Assembly (NCBI RefSeq): GCF_954871325.1
Contig: NC_088777.1
Coordinates: 23,847,366 to 23,911,365, forward strand
Source of the DNA: Gordionus sp. m RMFG-2023
Taxonomy: Eukaryota > Nematomorpha > Gordioida > Chordodea > Parachordodidae
Length of the DNA: 64,000 nucleotides
Direction of reading: 5' to 3'
This document shows positions 1 to 11,020 of the stretch, in pieces; positions within the stretch are counted from its first letter, which is position 1, and every line of letters begins with the position of its first letter. The notes beneath the pieces were generated by a model. That model was not told the DNA's origin and did not search any database. It saw nothing but the letters and a program-made list of their open reading frames with translations. Both the position numbers and the translations under genes were made by a program.

Positions 1-416
1 TGCCAGCCGCAAAAAAAGGAAGAAAAAGTAATTATATTATTTAATTTTTTTTTATGGGGATTCGAAATATTTTTTTAATATTTTTAAAAAAAGATTCCGA
101 ATAAAACGTGAGGATTCTTGGAAACATGATTTCATATCCCAATACGACAAATGTATCTTATTTATTGCCGTTTGGCTGACACCAGCAGAAAATTTCATTT
201 CAATTTATTTTAAGTTTTTATATTTTTTTTTTTGATATATACTTTATTAATAAAAATATTTAATACATTGAACGTTAAAAGTAAAACATATATACGTAAT
301 TTAAAAAAATATATATATTAAAAATGTCATGTAAACTATAAAATCTATATAAAAAACTGTATAATAAAAAAAAATAAATAATTAGAATAGTGAATTGTAT
401 GTTGGGTGGGAGGAGG
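1..416. other. AT-rich DNA, no gene seen
   Basis: I see no coding signal. The stretch is A/T homopolymer-rich and lies just beyond the 3' end of the minus-strand non-LTR remnant, so part of it may be that element's 3' UTR. A short hydrophobic minus-strand frame reaching from the remnant into this region looks like chance in AT-rich sequence. Confidence 0.5.
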
Positions 417-1612
417 TCAAGAAAGAGAGCCATGGATGGCAATGCAGTTAGATCTGCATATATCAATAGATATGCGCTGTCTGAGATAGAAGCCTTCCTG
501 AGGATCACCAGTGATGGCGCGGATTTTTTTACCGAGGGTTTTGAAGAAGGTTAGGGCATGATTGCCAAAAGACCCGGTTGATACGATTGGTGTGAGATTG
601 CAATTTGTTAGGGAAGTTTATTTATTAATTTTCGAGTTTTCAGCTCGCATGAATAAGTTCTTATTAAAGGAGGGAGCAAATCGGTCGATGCAGGTATAGT
701 CCCATGCTAATGGAATTCCATTACTCCATGGTATTAATGTCAGCCCATCTGGACGTATATTATTCTCGGTTGAGAGGCCACAGGGTTCGAGGGTTGCTGG
801 AATTTGAGCTGAGCGTAGAGCACGGAGAATGGTGCCGTTAACTGCACTGTGTCGAGAATGTCTCGACAATGAAGAGGATGGTGTCCAAAACAATCAACGG
901 GTTGGGAACATAATGTACATGTGGACTTGGCCAGTATATTACAACCAAGACGGAGACCTATTGCTATGCGTAATTCTTCGTTTGTTAAGAGAAGTCCTAA
1001 GTTTGAGCTGGGCAAAGCTTCTAACCATTCATAGCCCGATAAGGAAGGCAAAAGTTGTGGAACTTGCAGTTGTGGGAGAGAGAGATGATCAACTGTTAAG
1101 GATTCATCAACTGTAATGGGAGATAATAAATGTGAAAGGATTGATGGGGATCCCTTAGAAGCAGCACTCGATATTAAATATTCAACGGAGTGGCGTATTA
1201 AGGGAAGATCCCAGTCATGTTGCTTTCGTGATGTGGGGATTGGAGCGGAGAAGGAATTCTCTTTCCAGATTGCTAGGGCATGGAGAAAGTGGGGGTCTGT
1301 GCGATTATTGTTAAGTGATAGCATAATTAAGCGGGAGCTTGATTCTGAGGCTAAAAAAGCAGCAAGGCTGTGTGACACGGGTGATCTTAAGCCAAGACCC
1401 CCAAATTTCGAGGGTAAGGAGGCCTGCATCCAAGAATTAGGGCTGAATTTTATATTAAGGATGCCTTCTAAAGAGTCTTTGATTGTTGATTCAATTTGGG
1501 TGAGAATTTCCGGGTATAAGAAAAGTGGGGCAGAGCGGAAGGCGTGTTGGATTTTTGGGATAAAGAAAAAGTTTTTGAGAAGGAAGAAAGCTTGATGGGA
1601 GGGAAGGAATAT
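417..1612 (-). pseudogene. Non-LTR retrotransposon 3' end with restriction-like endonuclease
   Basis: C-terminal part of a polyprotein from a non-LTR retrotransposon. What I see, in order on the minus strand: a post-RT segment with the motif LPSKFGGLGLRS (about 1390-1420), a zinc knuckle of form CX2CX8HX4C (CTLC...GHHPLHC, near 860-910), then RPDG...W..G..LAWD near 690-750, which fits the R/KPD...D signature of restriction-like endonucleases, and finally a C-terminal segment ending at a stop at 417. From family knowledge, REL-endonuclease elements of the R2/NeSL/CRE type carry knuckle and nuclease in this order. The frame shifts between 740 and 893, and an in-frame TAA stands near 619, so it is dead. 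The RT core is missing upstream. A related fragment lies at 62679-62942. The exact clade is uncertain. Confidence 0.75.
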
Positions 1613-2518
1613 TCCTAATAAAATTTCTATTGGTTAAATTTTTTTATAATATTATGTATACGAATTGTATTCATTTCTAGACGAAATTTTGCTTTCATTT
1701 TTTAAATGATGAAACTTACTCTATAATTTTCTAATTCTAAATCATTTCAGAATTTTTTTTTCTTCTATTTAGAAAATTGTGTGAAAAAATGGTAAAGTCT
1801 ATGAATAAACAATATTATAGATAGACAGATTTCTTTTATAATAAAATTTCACATAAAAAATATTTGATATAAATTCTATTAAAAAATTGAAAAACGGGTC
1901 ACGTCCCAAAGACGTTATATTTCGTTTGGGATCCATCTATTGTGTTTCCAAGTTTAAAAGCTCTCTTAGTATTAGTTTTTCTATGGCTTACCCTTGGCGT
2001 TTGAGGGTAAGAAATTATTTTTTGTAATCGTTTACAATTTCACCGTAATCATTCCATCTTATTTAAGAGCCACAAGGACTAATTTTATGCTAACGCTACT
2101 TAATCATATAAGTATTAAAGCTGCCGCTAAAACATCAAATCTCATTTTTTAAAATACAATGAAAGTTGATTTTTTAGTGTTAATAATTTTTTTAATGGCA
2201 AAAATTAGCAAATGGAGGTAATTTTATCAAAATGAGTAAAATAAAGAAATACTAACGTAAAAATGTCAATCTATCTAAAATGTGCATTAAAAGGATCATA
2301 TATAAACAAAATTTAATATTTTTAAAGGAGCTCTCAAAAGTGGACTGATTATCTATATTATAATTGTAACCGAATTTCTATCCAAGCTTTGAGATTTTTA
2401 AAAATAAATGAAATATTTTGACCAACTCCATGTTCCGTTTCCTCTTGTTCCCTTTACTTTCTCGTGATCATTGTCAATGATAAATTATGAAAAAAAGGGA
2501 AAAAATTATTTGGATTTA
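1613..2518. other. AT-rich intergenic DNA, nothing recognised
   Basis: No coding similarity, tandem array or element terminus recognised between the non-LTR remnant and the first piggyBac-like end. Confidence 0.5.
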
Positions 2519-2557
2519 TTTAACCCGTTACTGGTTAACGATGCATATATGCACCAC
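2519..2557. repeat. piggyBac-like terminal sequence, solitary copy
   Basis: Begins TTAACCCGTTACTGG, followed by GGTTAACGATGCATATATGCACC. TTAA plus CCC is the usual outer edge of piggyBac elements. The same block recurs inverted at 2873-2904 and in this orientation at 5118-5154. It contains a near-palindrome (GGTGCATATATGCACC in consensus). It may be one end of a short MITE reaching 2905, or a solo end. Confidence 0.55.
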
Positions 2558-2872
2558 CTCCTATATATCACATTTAAATATACTAGTTTTTATTTTAAAA
2601 TATAACAAATAAGGTTTTTATATAGTTCAGACATTGTACTTCAAAACTGGAAAAAAAATATGAAAAATTTTTTTTTATGTCCCTAAGAAGCCCTCAAACA
2701 GAATCTATGAGGTTTAAAATGCAAAATTTTCTAAATGATCTCACGAGCATATTATGAAATTATTTCGATGAAAACTAGTGTACATATTTTTCTTATAGAT
2801 ATATCAATATTTATTAATCATTTTTTAATTTTTCAATAATTAAAATTTTAATAGGTAACCACATAAAGTTGA
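2558..2872. other. AT-rich DNA between two piggyBac-like ends
   Basis: No coding signal. If 2519-2557 and 2873-2905 are the two ends of one unit, this is the body of a roughly 390-bp piggyBac-type MITE; otherwise it is flanking sequence. Confidence 0.4.
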
Positions 2873-3360
2873 CTGGTGCATATGCACCGTTAACCATCTA
2901 GCAGTATAAATTATTTTATAAAATACAAACAAATCAAATTTAACATAATAAATTATAATTTTTTATATTATGCTTAAAACTCGTCACTAAGGGAAAATGG
3001 AAGGAAGGAGGGAGGGGCTCGAGCCCCCTGAAAATTTGGAAAAATTTTTTTGAGCTCCCTGAGATTTAAATCGAATAATATATTGTTCCTTTTATAATTT
3101 TTTATCTCAATCGAATTGTATGAAATTATTCGCAAATATTCAGTTCATAAATATTCATAAAAATTTTTAATTTATTTGTAATCTCTTCCTTGCTGAACAT
3201 TTTATTTTATTTTATTTTTAAATTTATTAAATTTTTTCTTATTATACACCTGTTTTGTCAATTCAATCAAAATTATCTAAATAATAGATGACTAATTAAA
3301 AATCAAGATTCTACGAAAATAATTAGTCTAAATATTTAATTTTTAATAAAATTTTTAAAT

Positions 3361-5050
3361 GATCGTTTTCTGACAATTGAACAAGCGCTTGCTCAACTTT
3401 TTGAAGAGGAACCAATTGAAGAAAGAGATAAAGTTATAATTCCTCCAAACCCCTCTGCAATTAGTGATGAAGAAGATTTCGACAAAAATATCTTGACAAA
3501 TGACGGAGTTTTGCCTTCAGATACAGCTGGAGAATTGAAAATTCATAATTCAGTTGATGACGATCTTCCAGAGCTTGCAAAAAGCTATTCTCAAATTTCT
3601 CACAATTTAAAATGGAGAAAAACAAATGCTATATATTCTTCAAGCCCTGGAAAAGGAAGATGGAATAAAACTTGAAAATGATTTGCAAGTTAAAAGTCCA
3701 TCAGAAATATTTTCTAGACGAAGACTTATATTCCCTAATTGTAGAACAAAATAATATTTATGCAAAACAAATGAATAGTCCTAACATATGCATAACCATC
3801 CAAGATATCAAAAGATTTATTGGAATACTATTATTTACTACATATCATTCTCTCCCACAAGAAAGGATGTACTGGTCTAATTATAGCGATATATCTATTC
3901 AAATAATCCGGAATACAATGACTTAATTACAATTTCGAAATTGAAATATAATATTCATTTGGCAGACAATACTAAAATAGGTATACATGATAGATTTTAT
4001 AAAGTTATGCCTTACATTAATATATTGAATAATAAATTTCAACTTCGGAATTTTCAAACATCATTTATCAATAGATGAACATTATACAATATCGAGGAAG
4101 ACATTCTTGCAAAATGTTCATAAAAGAAAACCAATTAGATTCGGATACAAATCGTGGATATTGGACTCTTCTCACGGTTATGTATTCTCACTTAATATAT
4201 ATAAAGGAAAAAGCGAAAATAAATATGGATTAGGTGGAAATGTAATCATAAAATTATTAAAAGCATTACAAAAACCAAATTATCATAAAATATATTTTGA
4301 CAATTTCTTTTCCTCATTTACTTTTGTCATACTTAAAACAAATGGGATATTTTTCAACTGGAACTGTGAGGGACAATAGAATAGAGCATTGCCCAGTTGA
4401 ATCTATAAAGTTTGTAGCAAAAAAGAAAGGGTATTATGATTATAGGTTCAAAAATCAAACGAAATATTTGTAGTTCGTTGGAATGATAATTCGGTGGTAA
4501 CCGTTGCATCACATGCCACACTATCTCTTTGCTTTCTAATGTTTCAAGGTATTCCAAGAAAATATCTTCTAAAATAAGAATTCCTCAGCCAAATATGATT
4601 ACTGCTTATAACAAACACATGGATGGAGTTGATCTGTGTGATAATCTCATATCTACTTATAGAATAAGAATAAGAGAAAGCCAATATTCATCAATTTTAT
4701 CGATGTAGCTTTGGTAAATTTGTGGAAAATCTGGAAATTTTTGAATCGAGATGACAAGAAGAGTTTGCTTAAATTTAGACGAGAAATTACTAACTACCTC
4801 CTTCGAACACCAGTAAAAATTGAAAAATATTTAAGTTCAGGGCACGCCAGCCAGTTTGAATTACAAAGTGAAAACTCAACTGATTCATCTGGACATTATT
4901 TATCCAAAATTATATAGGAAAAAAAAGAAGATGCAGATATTGCCATTCGCTCAAGATATATGTGCCAAACATGTCAAATCGCACTTCATATTAAATGTTT
5001 CAAGAATTTTCATAATATATAAGCTTTTTCTTGTTTTTTATTATAAATTA
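3361..5050 (+). pseudogene. piggyBac-type transposase remnant
   Basis: Scattered frames together give the piggyBac DDE transposase fold. An acidic N-terminal region at 3361-3660 (LEEEP, DDDLPEL) is followed by the DDE_Tnp_1_7 start (3670-3925, QDIKRFIGILL and YWS). KPIRFGYK and YKGKSENKYGLGG lie at 4107-4240, then the catalytic-region motif YFDNFFSS near 4300. YNKHMDGVDLCDN follows at 4610-4640. At the C-terminus a cysteine-rich domain survives in two frames (CRYCH at 4932; MCQTCQ...LHIKCF near 4960-5000), as in piggyBac cysteine-rich domains. Family members run near 550-600 aa, and this one needs at least five frame changes. It is inactive. No introns are evident. Confidence 0.85.
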
Positions 5051-5117
5051 CAAAAAATGAATAAAGATTTTTGTTGTTTTTTGATCTTATAGTATTATAT
5101 AAAATTTTTATCTTTTT

Positions 5118-5154
5118 TAACCTCTTAATGGTTAACGGTGCAGATATGCACCAG
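5118..5154. repeat. Right terminal repeat of the piggyBac element
   Basis: TTAACCTCTTAATGG then TTAACGGTGCAGATATGCACCAG; inverted relative to the copy at 2873-2904 and co-oriented with 2519-2557. Confidence 0.55.
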
Positions 5155-5599
5155 GCTAGATTTTCTATTTAAGATTATTTTTTTGGCTGATTTTTTTAGA
5201 ATATCATATTTGAGCATTAATCAATAAAATTTGTAAAAATTGAGCATTTTTATCCACTAGAAAAATCTTGACCATTAATAGGCTAAATTAAACTTTAAAA
5301 ATAAAAGCATAAAAATCTTTAGCTAACATTGGCGTACGCAGCGGGGGGGGCAAAGCCAAAAAATGCAGATGCCGGATTATATTTTTCAAAAATATTATTG
5401 TTAATATTAATTTATATTTGTTAATATTTATTCCTATCTCATATATATATATTTAATTACATTTATTTATCATATTCATCTACTAAGTTATTTTATCAAT
5501 TAATTTCGATTTCAAGTTTTCCTTGGCGTAATTTACCTATTATTTTCAAATTTTAGTGGCCTAATATTCATCTAAATTTCTAGTCAAATAATAATTATC

Positions 5600-6330
5600 T
5601 CTGAAACTCCTTGTACAAGGGAGAAAGAAATTGCAAGCTTGTCCAACGAGATCGAGTCTCCACCATCAAGCAGTAACAGCTATTATGGAGTTAGAAGAGC
5701 CGATTATTAATGCTATTACTGAAATATCACAATGGCTTGAAAGAAATATTTCCTCAGAAGCAAGAAAATTATTGGATTCAATACTTATTCCAAATTTTTT
5801 TTCTCATTAGAATGTATTATTTAATTATACAACTATTTTATGTAATACTTTTCAAAACATAACATTGACTTGATTAAGAAGATGAGAATAGCGGAGAGCA
5901 TTTTATTAGAACTCAAGGAAATTAGAGCTAATGTTCATGAAGAATTTCATATTTTATATGTTATTGTTGAGTCAAAAGCAGAGCTATACGTGTTTAATAT
6001 TTGTCCCCCTCGACATGCAGCAAGCAAGCTAATCGTCAAAACATTAATATAGGATCAGTAGAAGAGTATTATAAAACAAATGTCCCCCTTCCCAACCTTT
6101 TTCATATGGTGATAGAAAAAAAATATAAATATTTGTTAGATTTTTATCATGAAGATGTTAAAATATCTTATGATGCCTTATTAGCTGAATAACTATGATT
6201 AAAAGATTAACTATGGTTGATACAGTCCCAAAAAATGCTATGGATGCTTTGCATTATTTCAAACACATTTTAGATTATACTCCCAGTGTATTAAAATGGT
6301 TATCTATATATATTAGCAGCTCTTTAGTAA
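5600..6330 (+). pseudogene. hAT transposase, C-terminal half, degraded
   Basis: Piecewise translation gives a TRW-like segment then HQAVTAIMELEEPI (about 5650-5700), an LQ-type helix region (MRIAESILLELKEIRANVHEEF, 5880-5950), NICPPRHAASKQANRQN (5995-6045) and SVEEYYKTNVPLPNLF with the helix after it (6055-6190). This order (PR..RQ.RxN, then EYY......P.LD) is typical of hAT proteins close to ZMYM and 52-kDa-repressor families. The N-terminal catalytic part and the hATC motif are lost or unreadable, and several frameshifts are present. Confidence 0.75.
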
Positions 6331-6377
6331 ACAAATGAGAGACCATTCTTTTTTTTATAAGAAGAATAACAGAGCCT

Positions 6378-6726
6378 TGCAGAGGTACTATTTGCAGGAC
6401 ACGGCCCAGATTTTTTTTAAAAATTTTTTCCGGCCCGGGTTTTTTTCAAAAAAATTTTCAGGCCCTGCTCGGCTTTTTTAAAAATAAAATTTTCAGGCCC
6501 GGCCCGAATTTTTATTAAATAAATTATATTTATTTTTGATTTTTATAGCTAATAATGGCGATTTCAAATATTTGGTTTTAAAATATACAGCTCGGCCCGA
6601 ATATTTTTTCTAAAAAAGTTTTCAGGCCCAGCCCGGATGTTTTTTTTAAAAAAATTACGGGCCCGGCCCGGGTATATTTGAAAAAATTAAAATACGGTCC
6701 GGCTCGGGGGCCGGGCCTTCAAGTCT
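6378..6726. repeat. GGCCCGG-rich module inside hAT copy 1
   Basis: GC-rich GGCCCGGCCCG motifs alternate with A/T runs in otherwise AT-rich DNA. Bounded by CAGAGCCTTGCAGAGG on the left and GGGCCTTCAAGTCTGTG on the right. The homologous module in the inverted copy is at 50750-51100, where both ends read closer to CAGAG..CCTGCAG. It may be an older nested hAT-type MITE carried along, with GC-rich subterminal repeats as transposase-binding sites (inference). Confidence 0.6.
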
Positions 6727-7373
6727 GTGAAAAACATACCTATGAAATACAACATCTGAAAGTAGATTGAATGATTTGGATCTTTTGAATATTCAAGGCA
6801 TTTAACGCCAAGCAAGGATAGATAATTGAAAAATTAGCTCAAAACATACAAAATACAATTATTCCTAAGAAACTTTTTGTGTATTAATTTATATTTCCAA
6901 CATTTAAATTTTTTATACTTTATATATTTTAAAAGCTCAAAAAATTCAAATTTCAATTTTGGGTCATTTAAGTGATTCATATCGTGGGTTTTATTCACTT
7001 TATATTTTATAATTCACATTTATTTTATAGTTTTTCAATGCCGGTTTATATATATAATTTTTTTAATTCACATTAGTTTAAAATTGTGTATTAGAAAAGT
7101 TATTAGTCCTAATAAATTTATGCTTAGTATTTTTAATTAACAATAATATTTCTTAAAAAATTTTATTATCCTCCCCCCCCCCCCAAACCAAATTCCTGCA
7201 TACGCGCCTGTTAGCTAACCAACAAAATAATGGTTTTCATTATATTGCCTATTGATTTAATAATAGGAAAATAACTGATTTATTTCACACCTACTTAATT
7301 TATATTTATATTTATTTTTTTTATCGCCTTCGCCTGGCTGGCACCATATGTAATTTTTTATATATTTTTTTTG

Positions 7374-7935
7374 GTTGCTACCTCTCGGGGGGCTTTTATT
7401 TTTTTTACTTCAAAATTATTAATTTTTTTAAAAAAAGAGGAAATAATATTAAGTTTGTATGCAAGGAATCATATTATAAATATTTTTTAAAAAAATCAAA
7501 ATTTAAACGCCATCCTTTTTTTTGAAAGGAACCCGCTTAAATTGTATCTTGAAAAAAAATTTGATACATAATCTAATAATAATCGGAACAAAGAATTTTA
7601 AAAAAAATATTTTTTAAATTAATAGGCAAAATTCTCCTACCTCCCTCCCTCCCATGTATAAACGCTGGGAATAAGCGGAAATTTGTAGGCAAAATTTTCA
7701 TACCCTCCCCCGCTCCCCTTCTATATATAAAGCTGAGAAACTAAGAATTATTTTTAAAAAATTTGTATGCAAAATTTCTTAAACCCCCCGCCCCCTTCCC
7801 CTTCTCATATATATATACACTCTATACAAATTTTAGAAAAAACTATTTTAAAATATATAAAAAATTAACCAATCTAATATTAATATAAAAAAATAACATA
7901 AAAAAAATAATAAGCCCCCCGAGAGAGGTAGCAAC
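7374..7935. repeat. MITE with 22-24 bp terminal inverted repeats
   Basis: Left end GTTGCTACCTCTCGGGGGG, right end the reverse complement CCCCCCGAGAGAGGTAGCAAC with a 2-base difference. T runs flank both sides, so the TSD is unclear. The body carries three spaced C-rich tracts (7630, 7700, 7780) each preceded by an AAAATT-type motif. No coding potential. The superfamily is unknown. Confidence 0.7.
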
Positions 7936-9039
7936 TTTTTTTTTAAATATGCAATTTTTATTTTATTTTTAAATAAATATATATTTATACGGTATTGTTG
8001 TATTATAAAATATATTAGAAGTAAAAGCTGATAAAATTATAATTTATATTAGATTTAAGATAATACATATAATTTTATGAAATTTTGAACTATCTTTTAT
8101 AATTTGAGAGTTTTACAAATAGTGTAAATGGGGCATGCTGAACAAGATACTTTCTACCACGAATGCATCATAAAATATATTTTATCTTTGAAATGATGTG
8201 GATTACTTATCCGAAATTATTGATCGGGCTGGGCAGGGCAAATTTTAAAAAAAAAATTGGATAAATATGATAGAAATTTAAAGCAATTATATAAAATGAT
8301 AATTTTTTATTAATATACCATTTTTATTTATAAAATCTGCTCGGGAGTCGGCTCATTGAGCCGCTTCAAGTCGGAGTCAATTTTTCGATTAGAAACTCGA
8401 CTAGAGTCGTGGACTTTTGAGATTATCAATTTTAATTTTCTTTATCAAGCAGTTTTTGCCAGAGGTAGCATTAGGAATATCATCAGATAAAATACAATTA
8501 TTGTGTTCACTTTTTTGTTTTTCCTTGATGTTCTCAATAATTCTCCAGTAATTGAATTGTCTATTAAATTCTAATAGGTTATGTTCAATTTTATAAAATC
8601 TAGTCATTTGGATGGTATTTTTGATAGCATATCTGCTTGATTGAAGCATATTGCCTAAAATAATTTTTTTTCTTGGACATCAAAAAGATCTGTACTGCTA
8701 AGATGATGAAAGATAAAATTGTTAAAGATTTTCGTTGAATATTTGTAATATTCTTATGGTCTTTATTATATGATATTTATTATTAACAACATCATTTATA
8801 ATACTAAATTATGAATAATTAGAATATTCATTTCATACTTAAAAATTATCAACTCATTCATAGGATTATCATTATAAATATTTCTCACCTATTTAAATTA
8901 TTAACATCGTTTATCAAAATAACATCAAATACATCATACCTTCCAGTATGATGGTTCTCCTTGTCATGCAACTAAATCTGCAAAAACCATCAAAGGATTA
9001 TAATATTAATAAGTTACCATAAAGAAAACAGAACAAAGG
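7936..9039. other. AT-rich DNA, no gene supported
   Basis: A minus-strand frame at 8401-8649 (82 codons, Lys/Asn/Ile-rich) shows no motif I recognise and may be chance. Short remnants of GC-bearing repeats occur near 8222 (GGGCTGGGCAGGGC) and 8345-8410 (GAGTCGGCTC, related to the 25.5-kb array). Confidence 0.45.
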
Positions 9040-9457
9040 TGTTGTAGTATTATGTGTATTTAAATTATTATTACCAATAATGTCAAGGATATATTATATT
9101 TTTATATGAAAAAGAAATGATGTTTTGAGAAAATTCTTTTGAAAGATCTACAATAAAAGATATATTGAATTTTTATATGAAAAAGAAATGATGTTAACGA
9201 TATATTATATTTTTATATGAAAAAGAAATAAGGTTAAAGATATTTTTGTATTTTATTTAAAAAATAAATAAATTACAATCTTCGAAGCGTATATTATTAT
9301 ATTTTTTTTAAATAAAATACAAAAATATCTTTGACCTCATTTCTTTTTCATATAAAAATATAATATATCGTTAACATCATTTCTTTTTCATATAAAAATT
9401 CAATATATCCTTGACATTATTGGTAATAATAATTTAAATACACATAATACTACAACA
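9040..9457 (-). repeat. Palindromic gypsy LTR (head-to-head LTR arms)
   Basis: The segment begins TGTTGTAGTATTATGTG and ends with the reverse complement, CACATAATACTACAACA. The arms stay alike for roughly 150-200 bp each side of a centre near 9260-9290, with a 70-bp extra stretch in the left arm. The right arm, read on the minus strand, directly follows a purine tract (AAGGGGGCG), as expected for the 3' LTR of the minus-strand gypsy element. The left arm looks like a second LTR head in the opposite direction. Confidence 0.7.
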
Positions 9458-9893
9458 CGCCCCCTTAACAAAAATCCTGGGCAAAATTATATATATTTTT
9501 TATATCATTATGCAAAAATAATTCAAACAGGGTATAAACATTCAATAAATGATTCTCATAATTTTTTGTTTAAACAATATTTTTGTGTCTGTATTTCTTC
9601 TTTATCACTTCATACACTCAATCAGATCTTGATAATCATTCCAGTATTGTTTTTAGAAGGTCGATTCTAACGTTGCCATCCCCCCTTTCTTTTAGGCGAT
9701 TTTCGTAGTATCCGTCATAACTTTTGTCCTCCTAACAAAGTGTCGTTCCTCTTTTACGTTGGACATACGATGTACGTGGGTAGTGGTTGCTTCTTGATTA
9801 CATGATTATTTACACCATGGAAACCATTGAAATCTACATCTTTATTAACCAGGAACTATCCTTAAATATTTTCTTTTTTTACAATTTCCTCTT

Positions 9894-10606
9894 TCAACCA
9901 TTTCTATGCACTCTCTTCCGTAATTGATCCCTGTGCCTGACACCTTCACTATTATCATCAAATTTTATCCTATTTAATTTGTTTCCCAAATTTTCTATTA
10001 CTACACCTTTCTCCCATTTTTTAGTACTTCCATATAATCTAATCCATACTAACTGTCCTACAGTATATTCCAATTCCCTTCTATCAATATCCTCCACAAT
10101 TACATTCGTTTACAAGATACTAACATATCCAAAAACATCCTTACCTTTCGGCCTATCATTTTTTCTGCCGGAGACAAACCATCATTACCCATCGCATTAT
10201 TATAATACAAATGCTTCACCCACATTTCTCCTTTTCCACTTTTGGTTTTCTTCAACCATCCTTTAACCGTCGCTACCATCCGTTCCGCCTGTCCATTGGA
10301 ACTGGGATGATACGGTCGCGTTAACACATGATATACACCCGTCTTTTCACAGAATCTCTTGAATTATTCCCCGATAAAAGCTGGTCCACCATCCGATACT
10401 ACAGTTTTTGGAATACCAAACTTCGACCATACTTTTTGTAAATGTTTCATCACAATATTCGCCTATAACCCATGAATTTCTTCAAACTCTATCCATTTGG
10501 AGAACGCATCTACACTTAATATATACTTTTTTCCTTCATATTCGAAAAAATCAACATGAACCCTCTCTCCTGGTTCTACAACTTTTGGCCTTGTACTATT
10601 TTTATC
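9894..10606 (-). pseudogene. gypsy integrase core and C-terminal domain
   Basis: Continuation of the pol polyprotein after the hAT insert. The core holds an HVDFFEYEG segment (first catalytic Asp, about 10555), TVVSDGGPAFIG (second Asp, about 10400) and the NGQAER segment with the catalytic Glu (about 10290). The C-terminal domain shows VGQLVWIRLYG and RHRDQLRKR (9894-10097), a GPY/F-like module. Two in-frame stops interrupt the core (after EEIHGL, and after AFIGE), and frames change near 10330 and 10098. It would insert retroviral-like cDNA; as it stands it is not functional. Confidence 0.85.
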
Positions 10607-10639
10607 CTTACGGGTAGAGAACTGCAAAGTAATTTTTTC

Positions 10640-10740
10640 GCAACCCGAGCCCGAATTTAAAATTTTTTTTTATCCAAGCCCGACCTAGCCCGAGCACACA
10701 TTTTTTAGTCCAACCCGACCCGAGCCCGACCCGAATAAAA
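10640..10740. repeat. GC-rich subterminal repeats of hAT, left
   Basis: Four to five ACCCGAGCCCGA-like motifs in AT-rich surroundings, mirrored at 12601-12722. Subterminal repeats of this kind are transposase-binding sites in hAT elements (established for Ac and others); here that is inference. Confidence 0.65.
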
Positions 10741-11020
10741 TTTTGCAATTTAAGTTTTAATATTATATTAATCAAAAAAAAATTTATGTGTATTTATTCA
10801 GTTCAGCCACCTTAAATAAGTTTATTTGACGGCCATAATCTATTCAGGATATATATTAAGTTGCATTTTATTAAATTTGTAAAAAATATTATAAAACGAT
10901 TAATATACAAGCGAATTTAAAAATTATAACGATTATATAATACAATAAGCATCATTTATGCGAATATAGATATGATATAAAAGTTAATAAATATATAAAA
11001 AATATAATGAACATATTATA

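Larger units (their letters stand above)
2873..5154 (+). mobile_element. Degraded piggyBac element bracketed by inverted repeats
   Basis: A piggyBac transposase remnant (3361-5050) sits between inverted copies of one sequence: CTGGTGCATATGCACCGTTAACC at 2873 and its reverse complement ending at 5154. The spacing (about 450 bp upstream, about 70 bp downstream of the coding part) suits an element of about 2.3 kb. Against this reading, neither edge has the TTAA duplication that piggyBac makes, and the alternative outer edge TTAACC occurs on the inner side of these repeats. The borders are therefore tentative; the identity of the coding part is firmer. Confidence 0.6.
5327..7210 (+). mobile_element. 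hAT element copy 1 with 8-bp TSD
   Basis: The element starts CATTGGCGTACGCAG and ends CTGCATACGCGCCTG, imperfect inverted repeats followed inward by G and C runs. It is flanked by an exact 8-bp repeat TTAGCTAA (5319-5326 and 7211-7218), the hAT TSD length. Inside are a decayed transposase (5600-6330) and a GGCCCG-rich module (6378-6726). A second, inverted copy lies at 50300-52102, sharing the end, the coding part and the GC-rich module. The C-terminal transposase style matches the animal hAT group related to ZMYM/THAP12-type proteins. Confidence 0.85.

Noticed and set aside
829-1595. Two plus-strand frames of 95 and 159 codons
   Set aside because: They lie antisense to the non-LTR remnant, whose minus-strand motifs are clear.
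8401-8649. 82-codon minus-strand frame as a possible host gene
   Set aside because: Composition is what AT-rich noise gives, no motif, and no flanking exon could be proposed.
9979-10617. Plus-strand frames of 69-95 codons
   Set aside because: Shadows of the minus-strand gypsy integrase.
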